NCBI GenBank assembly: GCA_028554755.1
Contig: JAPTOF010000057.1
Location: 16,887 to 80,886, forward strand
DNA length: 64,000 nt
Source: Cordia subcordata
Lineage: Eukaryota; Streptophyta; Magnoliopsida; Boraginales; Cordiaceae
Reading direction: 5' to 3'
Shown: positions 1 through 11,281 of the stretch, in pieces
Layout of the letters: the number at the start of each line of letters is the position of its first letter
Position numbering within the stretch: the stretch's first letter is position 1
The notes under the pieces: generated by a model
Seen by the model: only the letters and a program-made list of their open reading frames with translations
Told to the model about the DNA's origin: nothing
Database searches by the model: none
Program-made: the position numbers and the translations under genes

Positions 1-88
1 TTCCTAAGGTTTTTCGACGTGATGAATCCATTTTTATGGTCCGTTGAGCCAAATTCCTTCTCGACATGTGAGATTTGAGCAAACGAAG

Positions 89-832
89 ATGTCTTCCACA
101 GGTGGAAAGTTTGAAATCAAGAAGTTTGACGGGAGAATGAGTTTCAGTCTATGGAAGATCAGATTCAAGGCATTTATGACAATGCAAGAACTTTGGAAAG
201 TCATTGAAGAAGTGATCCTGGAAAAGACAGAACCAGCAGCGTGAGAAGAATTCGAAGCAAAAGCCTTGAGTGCTATACATATGTCCGTGACAAATGAAGT
301 ATTGCTAGAGATTGCTGAGAAGACGACAGCAGTTGAGGCTTAGAATAATTTGGTGGAATTGTATGCATCTAAATCTCTCACAAATTGCCTCTATTTGAAG
401 AAGCGATTGTATCATCTTAGAATGAAAGAAGGTACATCACTAAAACAACACGCTGATGAGTTTACCTCTTGTTTTATTGCTTTAAAGGATGTGGGTGTTA
501 AAATTGATGATGAAGACCAAGCTATGATCCTATTATGCTCCTTACTGCCTTCATATATGAACACTATGTTGTACGGGAGGGATAAAATTACCTTTGAAGA
601 TGTGATTGTTTCATTAAAATCGAAAGATCTCCAAACACATATTCCGGGACATAAAGAAGAAGTTCATGGGGAGGGTTTAGTGAGTAGAGGGAGATCAGAG
701 AATAGATGGGGATCTTCAGGTAGAAAGAAAAGCAAGTCAAGGTCAAAATCAAGAACAAGAAAGCTACGTTATTTCGAGTGTGGTAAACAGGGTCACATTA
801 AGAAAGAATGTCCAAAACTGAAAAAGGGATAG
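89..832 (+). pseudogene. copia gag (capsid and nucleocapsid), broken
   Basis: Gag packages element RNA into cytoplasmic virus-like particles. I start it at the ATG at 89, which gives the family-like N-terminus MSSTGGKFEIKKFDG; an upstream ATG at 44 is in frame but adds atypical sequence. One frame runs to 832 but is cut by TGA at 242 and TAG near 341, both where TGG (Trp) is expected. A basic Ser/Arg/Lys stretch precedes the zinc knuckle at about 770-812. The knuckle reads Y-x2-C-x4-H-x4-C: its first Cys codon is now TAT instead of TGT, another G-to-A change. TAG at 830 then separates gag from pol, which are normally one frame in this family. Confidence 0.9.
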
Positions 833-838
833 AAAAAG

Positions 839-3800
839 GTGGAGAATTCAGCCAATGTGGTGAAGAGTGCTGACAGTGATGGGAAGAACTCGAGTAGTAC
901 TGGGGAAGTTTTGACTGTGAGTGCATCACAGTGGCATAATCAATGGATTCTTGATACTGGTGTAACGTTCCATATGTGTCCTAGGCGTGACTGATTCTCT
1001 TCTTATTCCAAAGAGAAGGGAAAGTCTTTATAAGCAATGATCCTTCATTGAAGGTGGAGGGAATGGGCATCGTAAATATCAAGATGCTTGATGGTATTAC
1101 AAGATCTCTCGAGTGTTGGCATGTACCGAAGCTGAAGAAAAACTTGATTTCTCTTGGACATTTTGGATTCTCATGGGTACAAATTCCGAAGTGAGAATGG
1201 TGTCTTTAAGGTGACCAAAGATGCAATTGTGCTCTTGAAAGGGAACTTGACTGGCGGCCTATATGTCTTTCAAGGTAGTACAGTTACAGGTATTGCAGTT
1301 GTTGTATCCGAAGAGAGTGATAATGACACTACGTTGTTATGGCACAAAAGGTTAGGCTATATGAGTGAGAGGGGACTGACCGAGCTGAGCAAGAGGGATT
1401 TGCTTTATAGGCAAAAAAACAGGAAAGCTTGAATTCTGCGAGCATTGTGTTTTTTACGAGCATTGTGTTTTTGGAAAGCAAACGAAGGTGAAGTTCAGCA
1501 AGGGGCAGGAGAATACCAAAGGTATACTTGATTACATTCACTCTGATCTTTGGGATCCTAATAAAGTTCCTTCCAAGAAAGGTGCTAGGTATTACATCAC
1601 TTTCATTGATGCATACTCTCAGATGGTGTGGGTATACTTCTTGAAAACTAAAGATGAGGCGTTTCCAACATTTGTCGAGTGGAAGACGTTGATTGAGAAG
1701 CAGACTAGTAAACAGATCAAGCGTCTTAGGACTGATAATAGGTTGGAATACTACAATAAAGAGTTTGATGAGTTCTGCAGGAAACATGGCATTGTGAGAC
1801 ACCGCACATGTGTAGGGACACCACAACAGAATGGAGTTGTAGAACACATGAATAGAACTCTGGTGAAGAGAGCTCGTTGTATGCTCTCCCATTCTGGCTT
1901 GAGTCAAGACTTTTGGGCTGAAGCTATTCATACGGCCTGCTACTTGGTGAATAGGTCTCCATCCAAAGCTATTGATTGAAAACTCCTTTTGATTTATGGT
2001 CCGGTAAGCCTGCTGACTACTCTCGATTGAGGGTGTTCGGTTGCCCTGTATACGCTCACGTGAAGTATGGCAAGTTGGAGCTGAGGGCAAAGAAATGCGT
2101 ATTCCTAGGCTATGTGTCCGAGAGGAAAGGTTACAGGTTGTGGTGCACAGATCCAAAGTCTCCAAGTTTCCTCGTCAGCAGGGATGTCATATTCAATGAG
2201 TTTACTTCATTAGACCAAGAAAAGGAGAAAACGGTAGCTAGTTTAGACCATGGTGTCAAAGAGCAGGTGGAACTGCTTTCGATGTTCCAAATGTTCCATC
2301 TAGCGAGTAGTAGTCCAATTCAGCCGACTCAGCCAACTGAGGTGCATGATCAAAATGTGCCTGAACAACAGAAGTACAGCAGTGCTGCTAGGCAAGAAAG
2401 GATACAGATTAGAGAGCCTCAAAGGTATGGATACGCTGATTTTGTTACTTATGCTTTGGCTGTTGCCGAAACAATTGAAGGACATGAGCTGAATTCATAC
2501 AAAGAGGCTATATCTAGAAAAGATTCTGCTCAATGGGTAGGTGCCATGAGTGAAGAGATTGAGTCTCTTCAGAAGAATCAAACATGGGAGCTTGTTAAAT
2601 TGCCTAAGGGACAGTGAGTTGTTGGTTGCAAATAGGTTTACAAGAAAAAGGAAGGTACTCCAGGGGTTGAAGGTCCTTGATACAAGGCGCGATTGGTGGC
2701 AAAAGGTTATACACAAAAGGAGGGTGTTGACTTCAACGAAGTTTTCTCTTCGGTCGTGAAGCATAGTTCTATCAGGGTTTTACTTGCCTTGGTTGCTCTT
2801 CATGACTTAGAGCTTGAGCAGCTAGATGTGAAAACGACGTTTTTGCATGGTGATCTTGAAGAGTAGATTTACATGAGTCAACTGGGGGGTATGTAGTTCC
2901 TAGTAAGGACAACCATGTTTGCAAACTGAAGAAGTCATTGAATGGGTTGAAGCAGTCACCTCGGCAATGGTACAAGAGATTTGACACATTCATGGTAGGT
3001 GCTGGATACACAAGGAGTGCCTATGATAGTTGTATGTATCTCAAGAAGCTTCCAGATGGTACATTTGTGTACTTGTTGTTGTATGTCGATGATCTGCTTA
3101 TTGCTACTAAAAGCATGTCTGCAATCGACGAATTAAAGAAGCAGCTAAGTGATGAATTTGAGATGAAGGATCTTGGAGCAGCGAAGAAGATTCTTGGCAT
3201 GGAGATTCACAGAGATAAAAACACTGGGAAGCTGTTCTTGTCTCAGCAGAGTTATATTGAGAAGGTGCTGGAACGTTTGGGATGCTTAAAGCAAAGCCTG
3301 TGAGTGTGCCGCTTGCTGCTCATTTCAAGTTATCTGCAGATTTGTCACCTAAAACCGAGGAGGAGGTGGAGCATACGTCTCATGTTCTATACTTGAGTCC
3401 TGTTGGTAGCTTGCTGTATGCTATAGTGTGCACTCGTCCTAACATTTCACATGCAGTTAGTGTTGTGGGTAGGTATATGGCATCGCCTGGGAAAGTACAC
3501 TGGGAAGCGATGAAATGGATAATGAGATATTTGTGTGGCACTGCGAATGTAAGTTTGCTGTTTAGCAAGATGGCTGGAGATTGTGCGAGGTTGGTGAGTT
3601 ATTGTGATTCAGACTTTGCGGGTGACCTTGATAAGAGAAGATATCTGACGGGTTACGTGTTTACTCTCTCTAGATGTGCTATCAGTTGGAAAGCAACATT
3701 ACAGTCTATTGTGGCATTGTCGACTACTGAGGCGGAGTACATGGCAATTGCAGAAGCTCTGAAGGAGGCCACGTGGTTAAAAGGCCTGGTTCGTAATCTT

Positions 3801-4061
3801 GGACTGCAGCAAGATACAAGTACAGTCTTTTATGATAGCTAGAGTGCAATCTATCTGACGAAGAATTAGCTATATCATGAAAGGACTAAACACATTGACA
3901 TCAGATATCACTTTATTAGAGATGTTGTATCACAAGGAATCATATCGGTGTAGAAGATATCTATCTATGAGAATCCAGCAGATATGTTGACTAAGGTGGT
4001 TCCAGTCAGCAAGTACAAGCATTGCTTGGACTTGGTTGCTATTTGTGGTACGGAGCATTGA
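839..4061 (+). pseudogene. copia pol: protease, integrase, RT, RNase H, broken
   Basis: Protease is marked by WILDTG near 946-963. A gag-pre-integrase WHKRLG box lies near 1341. Integrase core follows (1488-1979), with RTDN near 1729 and the catalytic Glu near 1842; the Gly normally after TDN is Arg. An integrase-to-RT linker runs 1976-2617. RT carries YVDD at 3082-3093, and RNase H carries YCDSDFAGD and STTEAEYMA (about 3600-3750). Breaks: TGA near 991, a frameshift near 1150, an 18-bp tandem duplication at 1437-1472, a one-base frameshift near 1976, stops near 2615, 2632 and 2863, a frameshift near 2885 and 3290, and stops at 3840, 3867 and near 3951. Most stops are C-to-T or G-to-A. The reading frame would end at TGA 4059-4061. 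Confidence 0.92.
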
Positions 4062-4132
4062 ACCCTTAGGGGCAGTTAGCAACAGGGATGATGGTGTGTT
4101 GATTAGAGCGAATACGTGCCAAGGTGGAGATT

Positions 4133-4454
4133 TGTTGAATGTGGCTCGTATTCTTGGGCAACAAGAATAGCAAATTACCTTTTGTGCACGTTACCTTATT
4201 ACCTTTTTAGCACATAATTAATTAGTTACCTTTTCTGCTTAATAGGTTTTAGGAAACTTTTGCACTATAAATATGTGGGAACACTCATTGTGTTATGTAA
4301 TTGAGAGAAACCAGAGTAAGCCTTATAGTATTCGTGATCAATAATAGAATTATTCTTTGTTACCCATGAACATAGGCTTTAAGCCGAACCACGTAATTCT
4401 TTTGTGTCCATTTTTCTTCTCGTATTCTTCGTGTTTGCATGTTTTTCCCCAACA
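4133..4454 (+). repeat. 3' LTR of the Tnt1-like copia element
   Basis: It begins TGTTGAAT directly after the polypurine tract and ends CCCCAACA, giving the inverted TGTTG/CAACA termini. A TATA box (TATAAATA, 4266-4273) and AATAATAGAAT polyadenylation-like sequence near 4340 give the usual U3-R order. Length 322 bp is typical of small Tnt1-like LTRs. The A-run after the end hides any target duplication. Confidence 0.85.
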
Positions 4455-6297
4455 AAAAAATTGTAGGGTTAGTATAAAATTTATAAATTTTGGTTAAAAA
4501 GTTATAATGGCTAAAACAAAAATATATAGGTTCTTTAAAAAAATTTACACTTCTAAAAGAATTATTTATAGTAAAAATTTTTGTTCTTAATCTACAAATT
4601 TTTGTTCTTGCCTACAACTTTTTGTTCTTGACCTACAAATTTTTATTCAAAACCTACAATTTTTTTTGGAATAATGTCAGTGAGTTGGATGGAAGAATAA
4701 TCGATGTTGTCTTAGGTTTTAGTAGATCTTGCAAGTTGAAAATAAGATTTATGATGATTGTATGTTACTAATATAATTATAATAAAGTGATATAAATTTG
4801 TACATAGCTTTTTGATACTATCGGTATTGAAATTATAATAAAATGACGTGAACAATAATTGCTATTTAAGTTTGCTTGTAACAAACAATATTATGTTATA
4901 ATCATTAAATTTCTTATCACATAATATTGCGAAAAATATTTATCATTGTTAAATAATTTGAGTTGCATTATTAGAATCTAATATCTATATGAAAGGCCAT
5001 TTCAAATATTGTAAGAGTGACATATTAATAATATTATTGACAAGGTCAGTATCAAAAGAGTCAATAAGAGACCAAATAAATTATACATCCTTTCACATAT
5101 CTTCGCTAATAAAATAATGCAATTTGTAATAATATATTAATAGTGTGTGACCCGTATGATTCATGAATGTTGACGTTAATTTGATATTCTTAAATTTTAT
5201 ATAGCTAATAATATTAGCAATTGTACTTTAAATCTTCAATAAAATCACATTTTTCGCTCAATTTTACATTCAACTGAAACTGCACAAAATGTGATAATAA
5301 GTATTGTCAAAATGTGGCATGTTACATAGTCAAAATATATCATGTTAGTGTGATGTAATTAACCAAATAATGGCAAACGGAGCAAGAATTTTTTGAAAAC
5401 AAAATTGAAGTAGTAGGCTTTAGTTTCAATATACATATATATAGATATAGATATATTAGATGGGCAAAATAGGATGTTCATGCAAGTATATGTTTGTCAA
5501 GAGGAAAAATAGGGATAAATGTGGAATTACACATGTATATATAGCATATATAGATTTTTTTTTTGGTCAATATATAGCATATATAGATTAGTATAAACAT
5601 AGTCAACTTTCGATGCTAGTCTATGATGTTGAATCATTCTAGTATGTGGTTCCATGCATTACACGAGATTCAGTTTAAAAAATTATATTTAATTATTTAT
5701 TTTTAAAAAAATAAAAAATTTAAATTATAATGTTTTACCAATTGTATGTGTCATATGAATTATTTTTTCAAATAAACTATATCGCATATAACCTATATAA
5801 TGATAAAAGAGAAATAGCATAAACATGACATTTTTTATACTATATTTTAAAAATAGACAATAGTACATATATCAAATATGTACTATAAAAAATTTATACA
5901 ATATTTTGAAATTTTTTTTAAAATAACATTTTTGGTTTCACTCAATAGTATGGTTTGGAAAGTGAGAAAATGAAAAACCATTAATTAGGGTAGTGGAGAA
6001 AAATAATTGGGAACAAAGTAATTAATAGATAACAATAATTGACAGTTATTAATAGGTAGTTGAGCTATTGGATACCACATAGAAGGCATGACAACAATCA
6101 ACTGGCAAAATAATTAGAGGGAAGCAAAATGATGGACAGGAATAGGATGTGAAACATATGAAAGCGATTAATAGTAATCGTGGATGGATAGATGTCTTGT
6201 GACGTGGCAATATGGCAGCAAGTGCACCGAGCAGGAAAGTTGATCCCATATTGGTTGCTAAAAAAGTAGTATGTAGTAGATAATGGATAAAAGAGAG
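4455..6297. other. AT-rich non-coding DNA
   Basis: No coding region is supported. Visible structure is limited to short repeats: several copies of a CTACAAATTTTTGTTCTT-like word at 4590-4670, and a 20-bp duplication of ATATATAGCATATATAGATT around 5537 and 5570. Confidence 0.6.
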
Positions 6298-7090
6298 AGT
6301 ATGTCTTTTTTTTTGTGGGTCACAAAAAAAACTTTTATTACTAAAAGAGAAAAGATCAATATTCAAGATTAGATAGATGTGGTCAAAAAGTACATAATCA
6401 TTACAACAAAGAAACCCATAATACGACCACGGGAAGGAATCCACGAGAGTTGCGTAAGACATTATCATTGACCATCAACAAAACTCTTGCATATTATACA
6501 TTTCCAAATTAGACTCGCACAAGCAGACCCGATTAACATATTTACAAAGTATAGCACATACACACCGGACAACCTCCAGCAAAACCACCCAAATGGCAAA
6601 ATACTGCCAAATGGGAAGAGGGTTACCAACCTTGAACAACAAGAGTGTAGCCACAGATGTGGTTGAATCGACTCCCAATACACTTTTCAAACTTTTGTTT
6701 AAAAGACAAAGTGCCACCAATCATGGTAGAGACAAAGCAAACAAAGAAAATGCGTGGACAAACATGTAACAATAAGAGGGAGATCAACAACTGTAAGATA
6801 ACAAAAAGACAAGTAAGCAACTGAAATATGGCATTATTATTCCAAATCTGGTAAAAATACATTCCACAAAAAAAATTTGGAATAAAATACCACATAAAAA
6901 ATCATAATAAACAAGATAAAACATGCAAGAGAATAAGAAACAACGAAAAGGAATGAAAAAATGAAAGAAAGCAAAGTGCCGCTGGCCAAGGCCAGAGCAA
7001 AGCAACGATGAAGATCAAAGATGAAAGCTACAGTAGAAGATATTTTGAGAGAGAGATGGATGGGTGAGAGAGTTGGCTAGTATGTCTTTT
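6298..7090 (-). mobile_element. Retroposed insert (truncated LINE or retro-transcript) with 12-bp target duplication
   Basis: The 12-bp word AGTATGTCTTTT occurs at 6298-6309 and 7079-7090 and brackets about 769 bp. On the minus strand the insert ends in an A-run (T-run 6306-6314 on plus) preceded by AATAAAAG, as expected for target-primed reverse transcription of a polyadenylated RNA. Minus-strand reading frames are open over 70-140 codons but overlap and show no clear domain; a stretch near 6830-6860 weakly recalls the C-terminal region of plant LINE ORF2. I call it retroposed from the flanks and tail; the source transcript is not identified. Confidence 0.65.
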
Positions 7091-7324
7091 CAATTAATGT
7101 TATATGTTACCATTCTATGGGCTTTTTTTTCTCCAAAAAATATTGATTCCATGTCTTCTATTCATTTAAAATTATTTCTTTACTGTCCTAATGAATTTAA
7201 ATTAAATTAGATTATTTTTAATTTAAATATTTCATTCAACACTCTAGATGCCACATAAAAAACATAATTATTACAAAAAATCATCAAAAATAAAAGTTAA
7301 TAATATATACACACAAACATATAT

Positions 7325-7450
7325 GGAAAGAATGAGTACTTTTATATAAATTTTTGTCGTTTATATAGATTTTATGCGGACAAACACACATATAAATTTT
7401 ATAATAGTACTGCTCATAAACAAAAAAATCTATATAAAAGTACTCATTCC
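7325..7450. repeat. Inverted repeat, 30-bp arms, short loop
   Basis: The arm at 7325-7356 is the reverse complement of 7420-7450 apart from a few changes (core GAATGAGTACTTTTATATA). The loop is about 65 bp. It could be a small MITE relic or a hairpin; no target duplication is clear. Confidence 0.6.
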
Positions 7451-7712
7451 TTCAAGCATCGCATGGGTTACATTCTTTGTTAAAATAGGAGAGACAAAAT
7501 AAAAGAATTTGTGAAATAGGTATGTCGACAGCTAGATATAAGTTTAGAAGGTGTAAAAAATAGTGATATCTAACTTTTTGCAACAATAATGAGAGGGAGC
7601 ACACATTATATCATAAACTAGAAGACCCATAAGATTAATTTCTCTCCATAAAACACCTCCATGAAATTAAACTAGTAAACTATTTTGCAGGTGCTAACAT
7701 TAAAACTCTACT

Positions 7713-8248
7713 GAATGCCTCCACCTGGAGATGTTTGTGAAAAGAAGAAAGTAACTTGAAGAGAGAGGCTTTTTCTTTTTTCCCTTTTCTTTCCAAATAC
7801 TAGTTTCCCACCTATACCCCATTAATAACTCGAACACGAGACTTATCAGTGCCACGAGAGTGGGTTTTAAGCTCCCGAGCATTGGCCTAGCTAATTATGG
7901 GGAGCCCTACAAGGTTTTCCTTTCCTCCTGCGCTTACGCGTTCCCGCATTCTCAGCTTCAATCACTGTGGGTGGCGTATGCTTTTTTGCATTCACTGCTC
8001 CATCTGCTTCAATCTTTGGTTATGAATGCCTCTCAGCATTTTCAGGTAGCTCCGTTTCTCACTTAGTGGTGGTGTCTCGATTTCAAGAAACGGTGGTTCC
8101 CAGTCATTGGTCTTTCTATTGAATGCCTCCACCGAGATATTTGCGAAAAGAAGAAAGTAACTTGATGTTTGAGAAAAGACACATAGCATAAATGAACTTG
8201 ATATGCACACGCAGACACATAGCATAAAAGAACCTGATATGCACGCAC
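7713..8248. repeat. Dispersed and tandem repeats in a GC-richer patch
   Basis: A word of about 46 bp beginning GAATGCCTCCACC occurs at 7713-7759 and again at 8121-8165. Immediately after the second copy, a 36-bp unit (8177-8212) is repeated in tandem (8213-8248) with three or four changes. The DNA between (about 7820-8100) is richer in G+C than its surroundings. An open frame of 68 codons on plus and 77 on minus can be read there, but neither resembles a family I know. Confidence 0.6.
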
Positions 8249-8439
8249 AAGTGACTATTACAAGACCAGTTTAGGTTTTTGTCGTTCCATCATTTGCAAG
8301 TGAGATGTGTTGAATAAGTGAGAGAAGGTGTTAGGGAGTGCTAATAAGTTAGTCAAAATTTACTTATAAACAAAAATAAAAAATTTATCTATTTGGAAAA
8401 TTTTGTTAAAAAGTAAATAAATTTGGCTTATAAGTAACA

Positions 8440-8920
8440 AAAATAAAAGGGGTAAAATACATTTTAACCCTTGTGTTTTGTGAAAGTCGTATAAAAATCC
8501 CTGTGTTTACAAAATTCGCTAATATGCCGCTGTGATTTAAAAAATGTTACACATTGGCTCCCACTATTAGTTTTCCTGTTAAAGTTAACGGATTTTGGAA
8601 CTAGAGGGGGGATTTTGCATTGTTTTTCAAATTAGAAGGGGGAATTTGCATCAATTTGAAAATTAGAGGAGGGAATTTGTACCAATTTGCTTGAGTTTTT
8701 TTTATTTTTATTAACAAGTCAAAATATATTTTAGTTATGTTTTTATTTTAGGAATATTTTTATTTTCTCCGTTAACTTTAATGGAAAAACTAACGGCAGG
8801 GGTTAATGTGTAACATTATCCAAATCATAGGGGTTTATCAGCGAGTTTTGAAAACACATGGGGTTCTATGCGACTTTCACAAAACATAGGAGGTAAAATG
8901 TATTTTACTGAAAATAAAAG
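8440..8920. mobile_element. MULE-type MITE with about 145-bp terminal inverted repeats
   Basis: The element body is 8450-8910. Its left end (GGTAAAATACATTTTAACCC) is the imperfect reverse complement of the right end, and similarity continues inward about 145 bp, including the GTTAACGGA and CTAACGG boxes. The 10-bp word AAAATAAAAG flanks it at 8440-8449 and 8911-8920; 9-11 bp target duplications are the hallmark of Mutator-like elements. It encodes nothing. A relative lies at 50000-50734. Confidence 0.8.
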
Positions 8921-9060
8921 CACTATCCCCTAACTTTTTTTTTAGCTGCTTATATACAAGTAACAAAAAGAAAAGTACTATCCCTTAACTTTTTTTAGTT
9001 GCTTATATATAAGTAACAAAAAGAAAAGTACTATCTCTAACTTTTTTTAGCTGCTTATAA
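8921..9060. repeat. Tandem repeat, unit about 57 bp, about 2.5 copies
   Basis: A unit running from CACTATCCC through AACTTTTTTTAG, TTGCTTATATA and AAGTAACAAAAAGAAAAG recurs starting near 8921, 8976 and 9029. A related TTATAAGTAACAAAAATAAAAG lies just left of the MITE (about 8428-8449), so the MITE inserted into this array. Confidence 0.65.
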
Positions 9061-9309
9061 GAACTAAGAGTGCCCAACTACTGGCCCGTCACCAAAAGTG
9101 GGTTTCATCAACTGGCTTAAAATGCTTAAACTTGTGATGACAATAGTAGTGAGTCATATCATTATAAGTTGATCACAAATCTCACAAATAACTAATATGG
9201 GAGGGGCTTATATCATGGTCTCTCACAAGGTGTTCATTCATTAAGTATCATGCTCTCTTATGTATTAGAAAAAAGAAAAAAAAAAAAAGCAAACAAGTTA
9301 ATAGAAGAA

Positions 9310-9715
9310 CACATGTGAACAGTACATGCTACTGTTCACGCACAGTAAATGTTTGTTCACTATCCCCTAATTGTTTGTTCACTGACTATATGTTCGTTAC
9401 CGAACAATTACTTGTTCACTGGCTTTTATAAATATATCAAATATTTGTTTATTATGCAAAAGCTATTTGTTCACTATTTCACACTATTTGTTCACTAACT
9501 ATTTATTCATTACCCTACAACTATTTGTTCACTAACTTTCACATATACATCAAATATTTGTTCATTACGTCATAACTATTTGTTCACTAGCTCACAACTA
9601 TTTGTTCACTAAACATTTCTTCATTACCACACAAATTTTTATTCATTGACTTTCATATATACATCAAATATTTGTTCATCACCCTATAACTATTTGTTCA
9701 ATGCTCTAACACACA
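9310..9715. repeat. Degenerate array of AACTATTTGTTCACT-like words
   Basis: About 20 spaced copies of a TTTGTTCACT/TTTGTTCATT core occur in 400 bp, with a longer period of about 60-100 bp built around ACATATACATCAAATATTTGTTCATTA. Spacing is irregular and copies diverge, so it is a minisatellite-like region. It may be the internal repeat of a larger element whose ends I could not place. Confidence 0.6.
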
Positions 9716-9785
9716 TAGACACAAAACGCAAACACATCTGCATACTTGAAGAGCAAGGTGAGCTTTAATGGTGAATTGATCTTGG

Positions 9786-9899
9786 AGCGTTCAAACACCG
9801 CGTGAGAGGTACGGTTAGAATCGCGACGAGAAAAGGAAGAGTAGCGTTCAAACACCGCGTGAGAGGTACGGTTAGAATTGCGACGAGAAAAGGAAGAGT
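9786..9899. repeat. 57-bp tandem duplication
   Basis: Unit 9786-9842 (AGCGTTCAAACACCGCGTGA...) is repeated at 9843-9899 with a single C/T difference. The unit is CG-rich for this region. The near identity suggests a recent duplication. Confidence 0.9.
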
Positions 9900-10803
9900 T
9901 TGGTAGTTGCGGCCCGGTGAGATGATGCGGGAATTTTTGCCGACATGAGAAAGAAGACGATGGGTTTTAATGGTGAATCAAAACCTAATAGGTTTTCTTG
10001 GACATGGTGCATATCATTACGATTAGTGAAGAAAAGCGAATTTTACGGAGGTATTTATTTGATGTGAGATGACCAATGGTGTCACTAGTGAAATAAAGAA
10101 GAAAAGAAGAGAATAAGAGAGAGGTGAGGAGAGCGAAGAACGGAGAGAGAGAAAGGAAAGAAGAAAGAGAGATACGCACATTGCTGCTAAGCTATTTTTC
10201 TTTTTCTTTTTTTTTTCTTTTTAATGTGAAGGAGCATGATGCTCCGCAGAAACACCATGATATAGGACCATGGTATAATTTGTGGCTTTACAGACCCTTC
10301 CCCTTAAACACATGACATTCTTGTCAGGCCGTAGAAGAAACCATGGCCCAAATATTCAAGCGACATAGAACTCGCCTAGAGCCTACTCTAGTATCTTCTG
10401 TAATGATTTAGGCCCAGCAATTGGCCTACTATCACATTTAACTTAATCAATTAGCCTAAAATGTTTAAACCCGTTATGACAAAGAGTAGTGAATCCATGT
10501 TCTTATAAACTAAACACAAATCTCACAAAGAACCAAAACCAAATACAAAGAAATTTATACCCCTTAAAATACAATAAAATTACATGAACCTCTATTCAAA
10601 CCCATCACTTCCTGCACTTCTATTTTTTCTACTCAAACTCACGCCACACACCTAATTAAACTAAATTAAATTGAGTTATCTATTTTGTAATAATTAAATT
10701 CAAACTCACAACCTTCAAAATAATAATAATTAAATTCAATTATTATCTATTGTACAATTTTTATTAATCTAAAATTAATCAACTTAGAGTGTGTTCTTGT
10801 GCG

Positions 10804-10808
<5 letters not shown>

Positions 10809-10841
<33 letters not shown>
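10809..10841. repeat. (TA)n microsatellite
   Basis: About 16 uninterrupted TA units. Confidence 0.9.
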
Positions 10842-10843
<2 letters not shown>

Positions 10844-11129
10844 TACTATGCTTAAAAAGTTATTTTAATTTTAAATTACAAAAAATATATTAATTTTGTT
10901 TCACAATATTATTAATGAAATGTCCTTTTAGTCATTTCAACAAACACTATTGTTTATAAGCACATATTTATCAAACATGTTAATAGCTTATGAGCACATA
11001 TTATTCAAATATTATTTTGCTTATTTCTCATTTACTTATAAGTATAAAAAAACTGCTTATATTTATCAATTGCTTATAAGCAACTTAAAAAAACAAAGTC
11101 AAACGGGCTCATATATAGTGGTGAGATTA

Positions 11130-11281
11130 GAATCTAAGATTTTTTTCCTTTTTCCTTTTTTCTTAACCCCATCCCCAACCCATCCTCATGTCCTAGATGG
11201 GGTTTGAACCAGACTTCACCCTTGGAATGAGGTAATCTCAATAACTTAATCTAGCCCCTAAACTGCACTTGAATCTAAGAT
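11130..11281 (-). mobile_element. tRNA-derived SINE with 11-bp target duplication
   Basis: GAATCTAAGAT flanks the insert at 11130-11140 and 11271-11281. Read on the minus strand, the 130-bp body starts with an A-box-like TAGATTAAGTTATTGAG, has a B-box-like GGTTCAAACCC (consensus GGTTCGANNCC) about 35 bp later, then a G-rich region, and ends in an A-rich tail (AAGAAAAAAGGAAAAAGGAA). This is the layout of a Pol III SINE. A tail-similar fragment follows 50734. Confidence 0.75.

Larger units (their letters stand above)
1..4454 (+). mobile_element. Ty1/copia retrotransposon, Tnt1-94-like, 5' end outside window
   Basis: Order is gag, protease, integrase, reverse transcriptase, RNase H, 3' LTR. Integrase before reverse transcriptase marks the Ty1/copia superfamily, and the short LTR with a CAAGGTGGAGA polypurine tract (4119-4130) fits the Tnt1-like group. 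The 5' LTR and primer site lie left of position 1, so only about 88 bp of 5' leader is visible. The coding part contains at least eight in-frame stops and several one-base frameshifts and cannot encode an active element. Target duplication cannot be tested without the 5' LTR. Confidence 0.93.
9081..10525. repeat. Diverged direct repeats about 1.3 kb apart
   Basis: 9081-9200 and 10405-10525 share a run from GGCCC... through AAAATG.TTAAAC, TATGACAA, AGTAGTGA and CACAAATCTCACAAA. Similarity by eye is about 70-75 percent. They could be ends of an old element enclosing the TTTGTTCACT array and the 57-bp duplication; no terminal motifs or target duplication confirm this. Confidence 0.35.

Noticed and set aside
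1329..2165. 278-codon open frame on the minus strand
   Set aside because: It lies exactly opposite copia integrase on the plus strand and has no known domain; it is a shadow of pol.
7820..8100. Possible host exon in a GC-richer patch
   Set aside because: Neither strand gives a recognisable protein and the region is bounded by repeats; not enough to call a gene.
8327..9078. Larger hAT-like MITE enclosing the MULE MITE
   Set aside because: Ends GGAGTGCTAATAAGTTAG and, inverted, GGGCACTCTTAGTTCTTATAAG are similar, but no target duplication or clear terminus could be fixed.
9310..9715. CRISPR-like repeat/spacer pattern
   Set aside because: Repeats are short, diverged and irregularly spaced, and the DNA is plant nuclear; no CRISPR array is expected.
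11141..11270. tRNA gene on the minus strand
   Set aside because: A and B boxes are present but there is no cloverleaf or anticodon arm, and target duplications plus A-rich tail identify a SINE.
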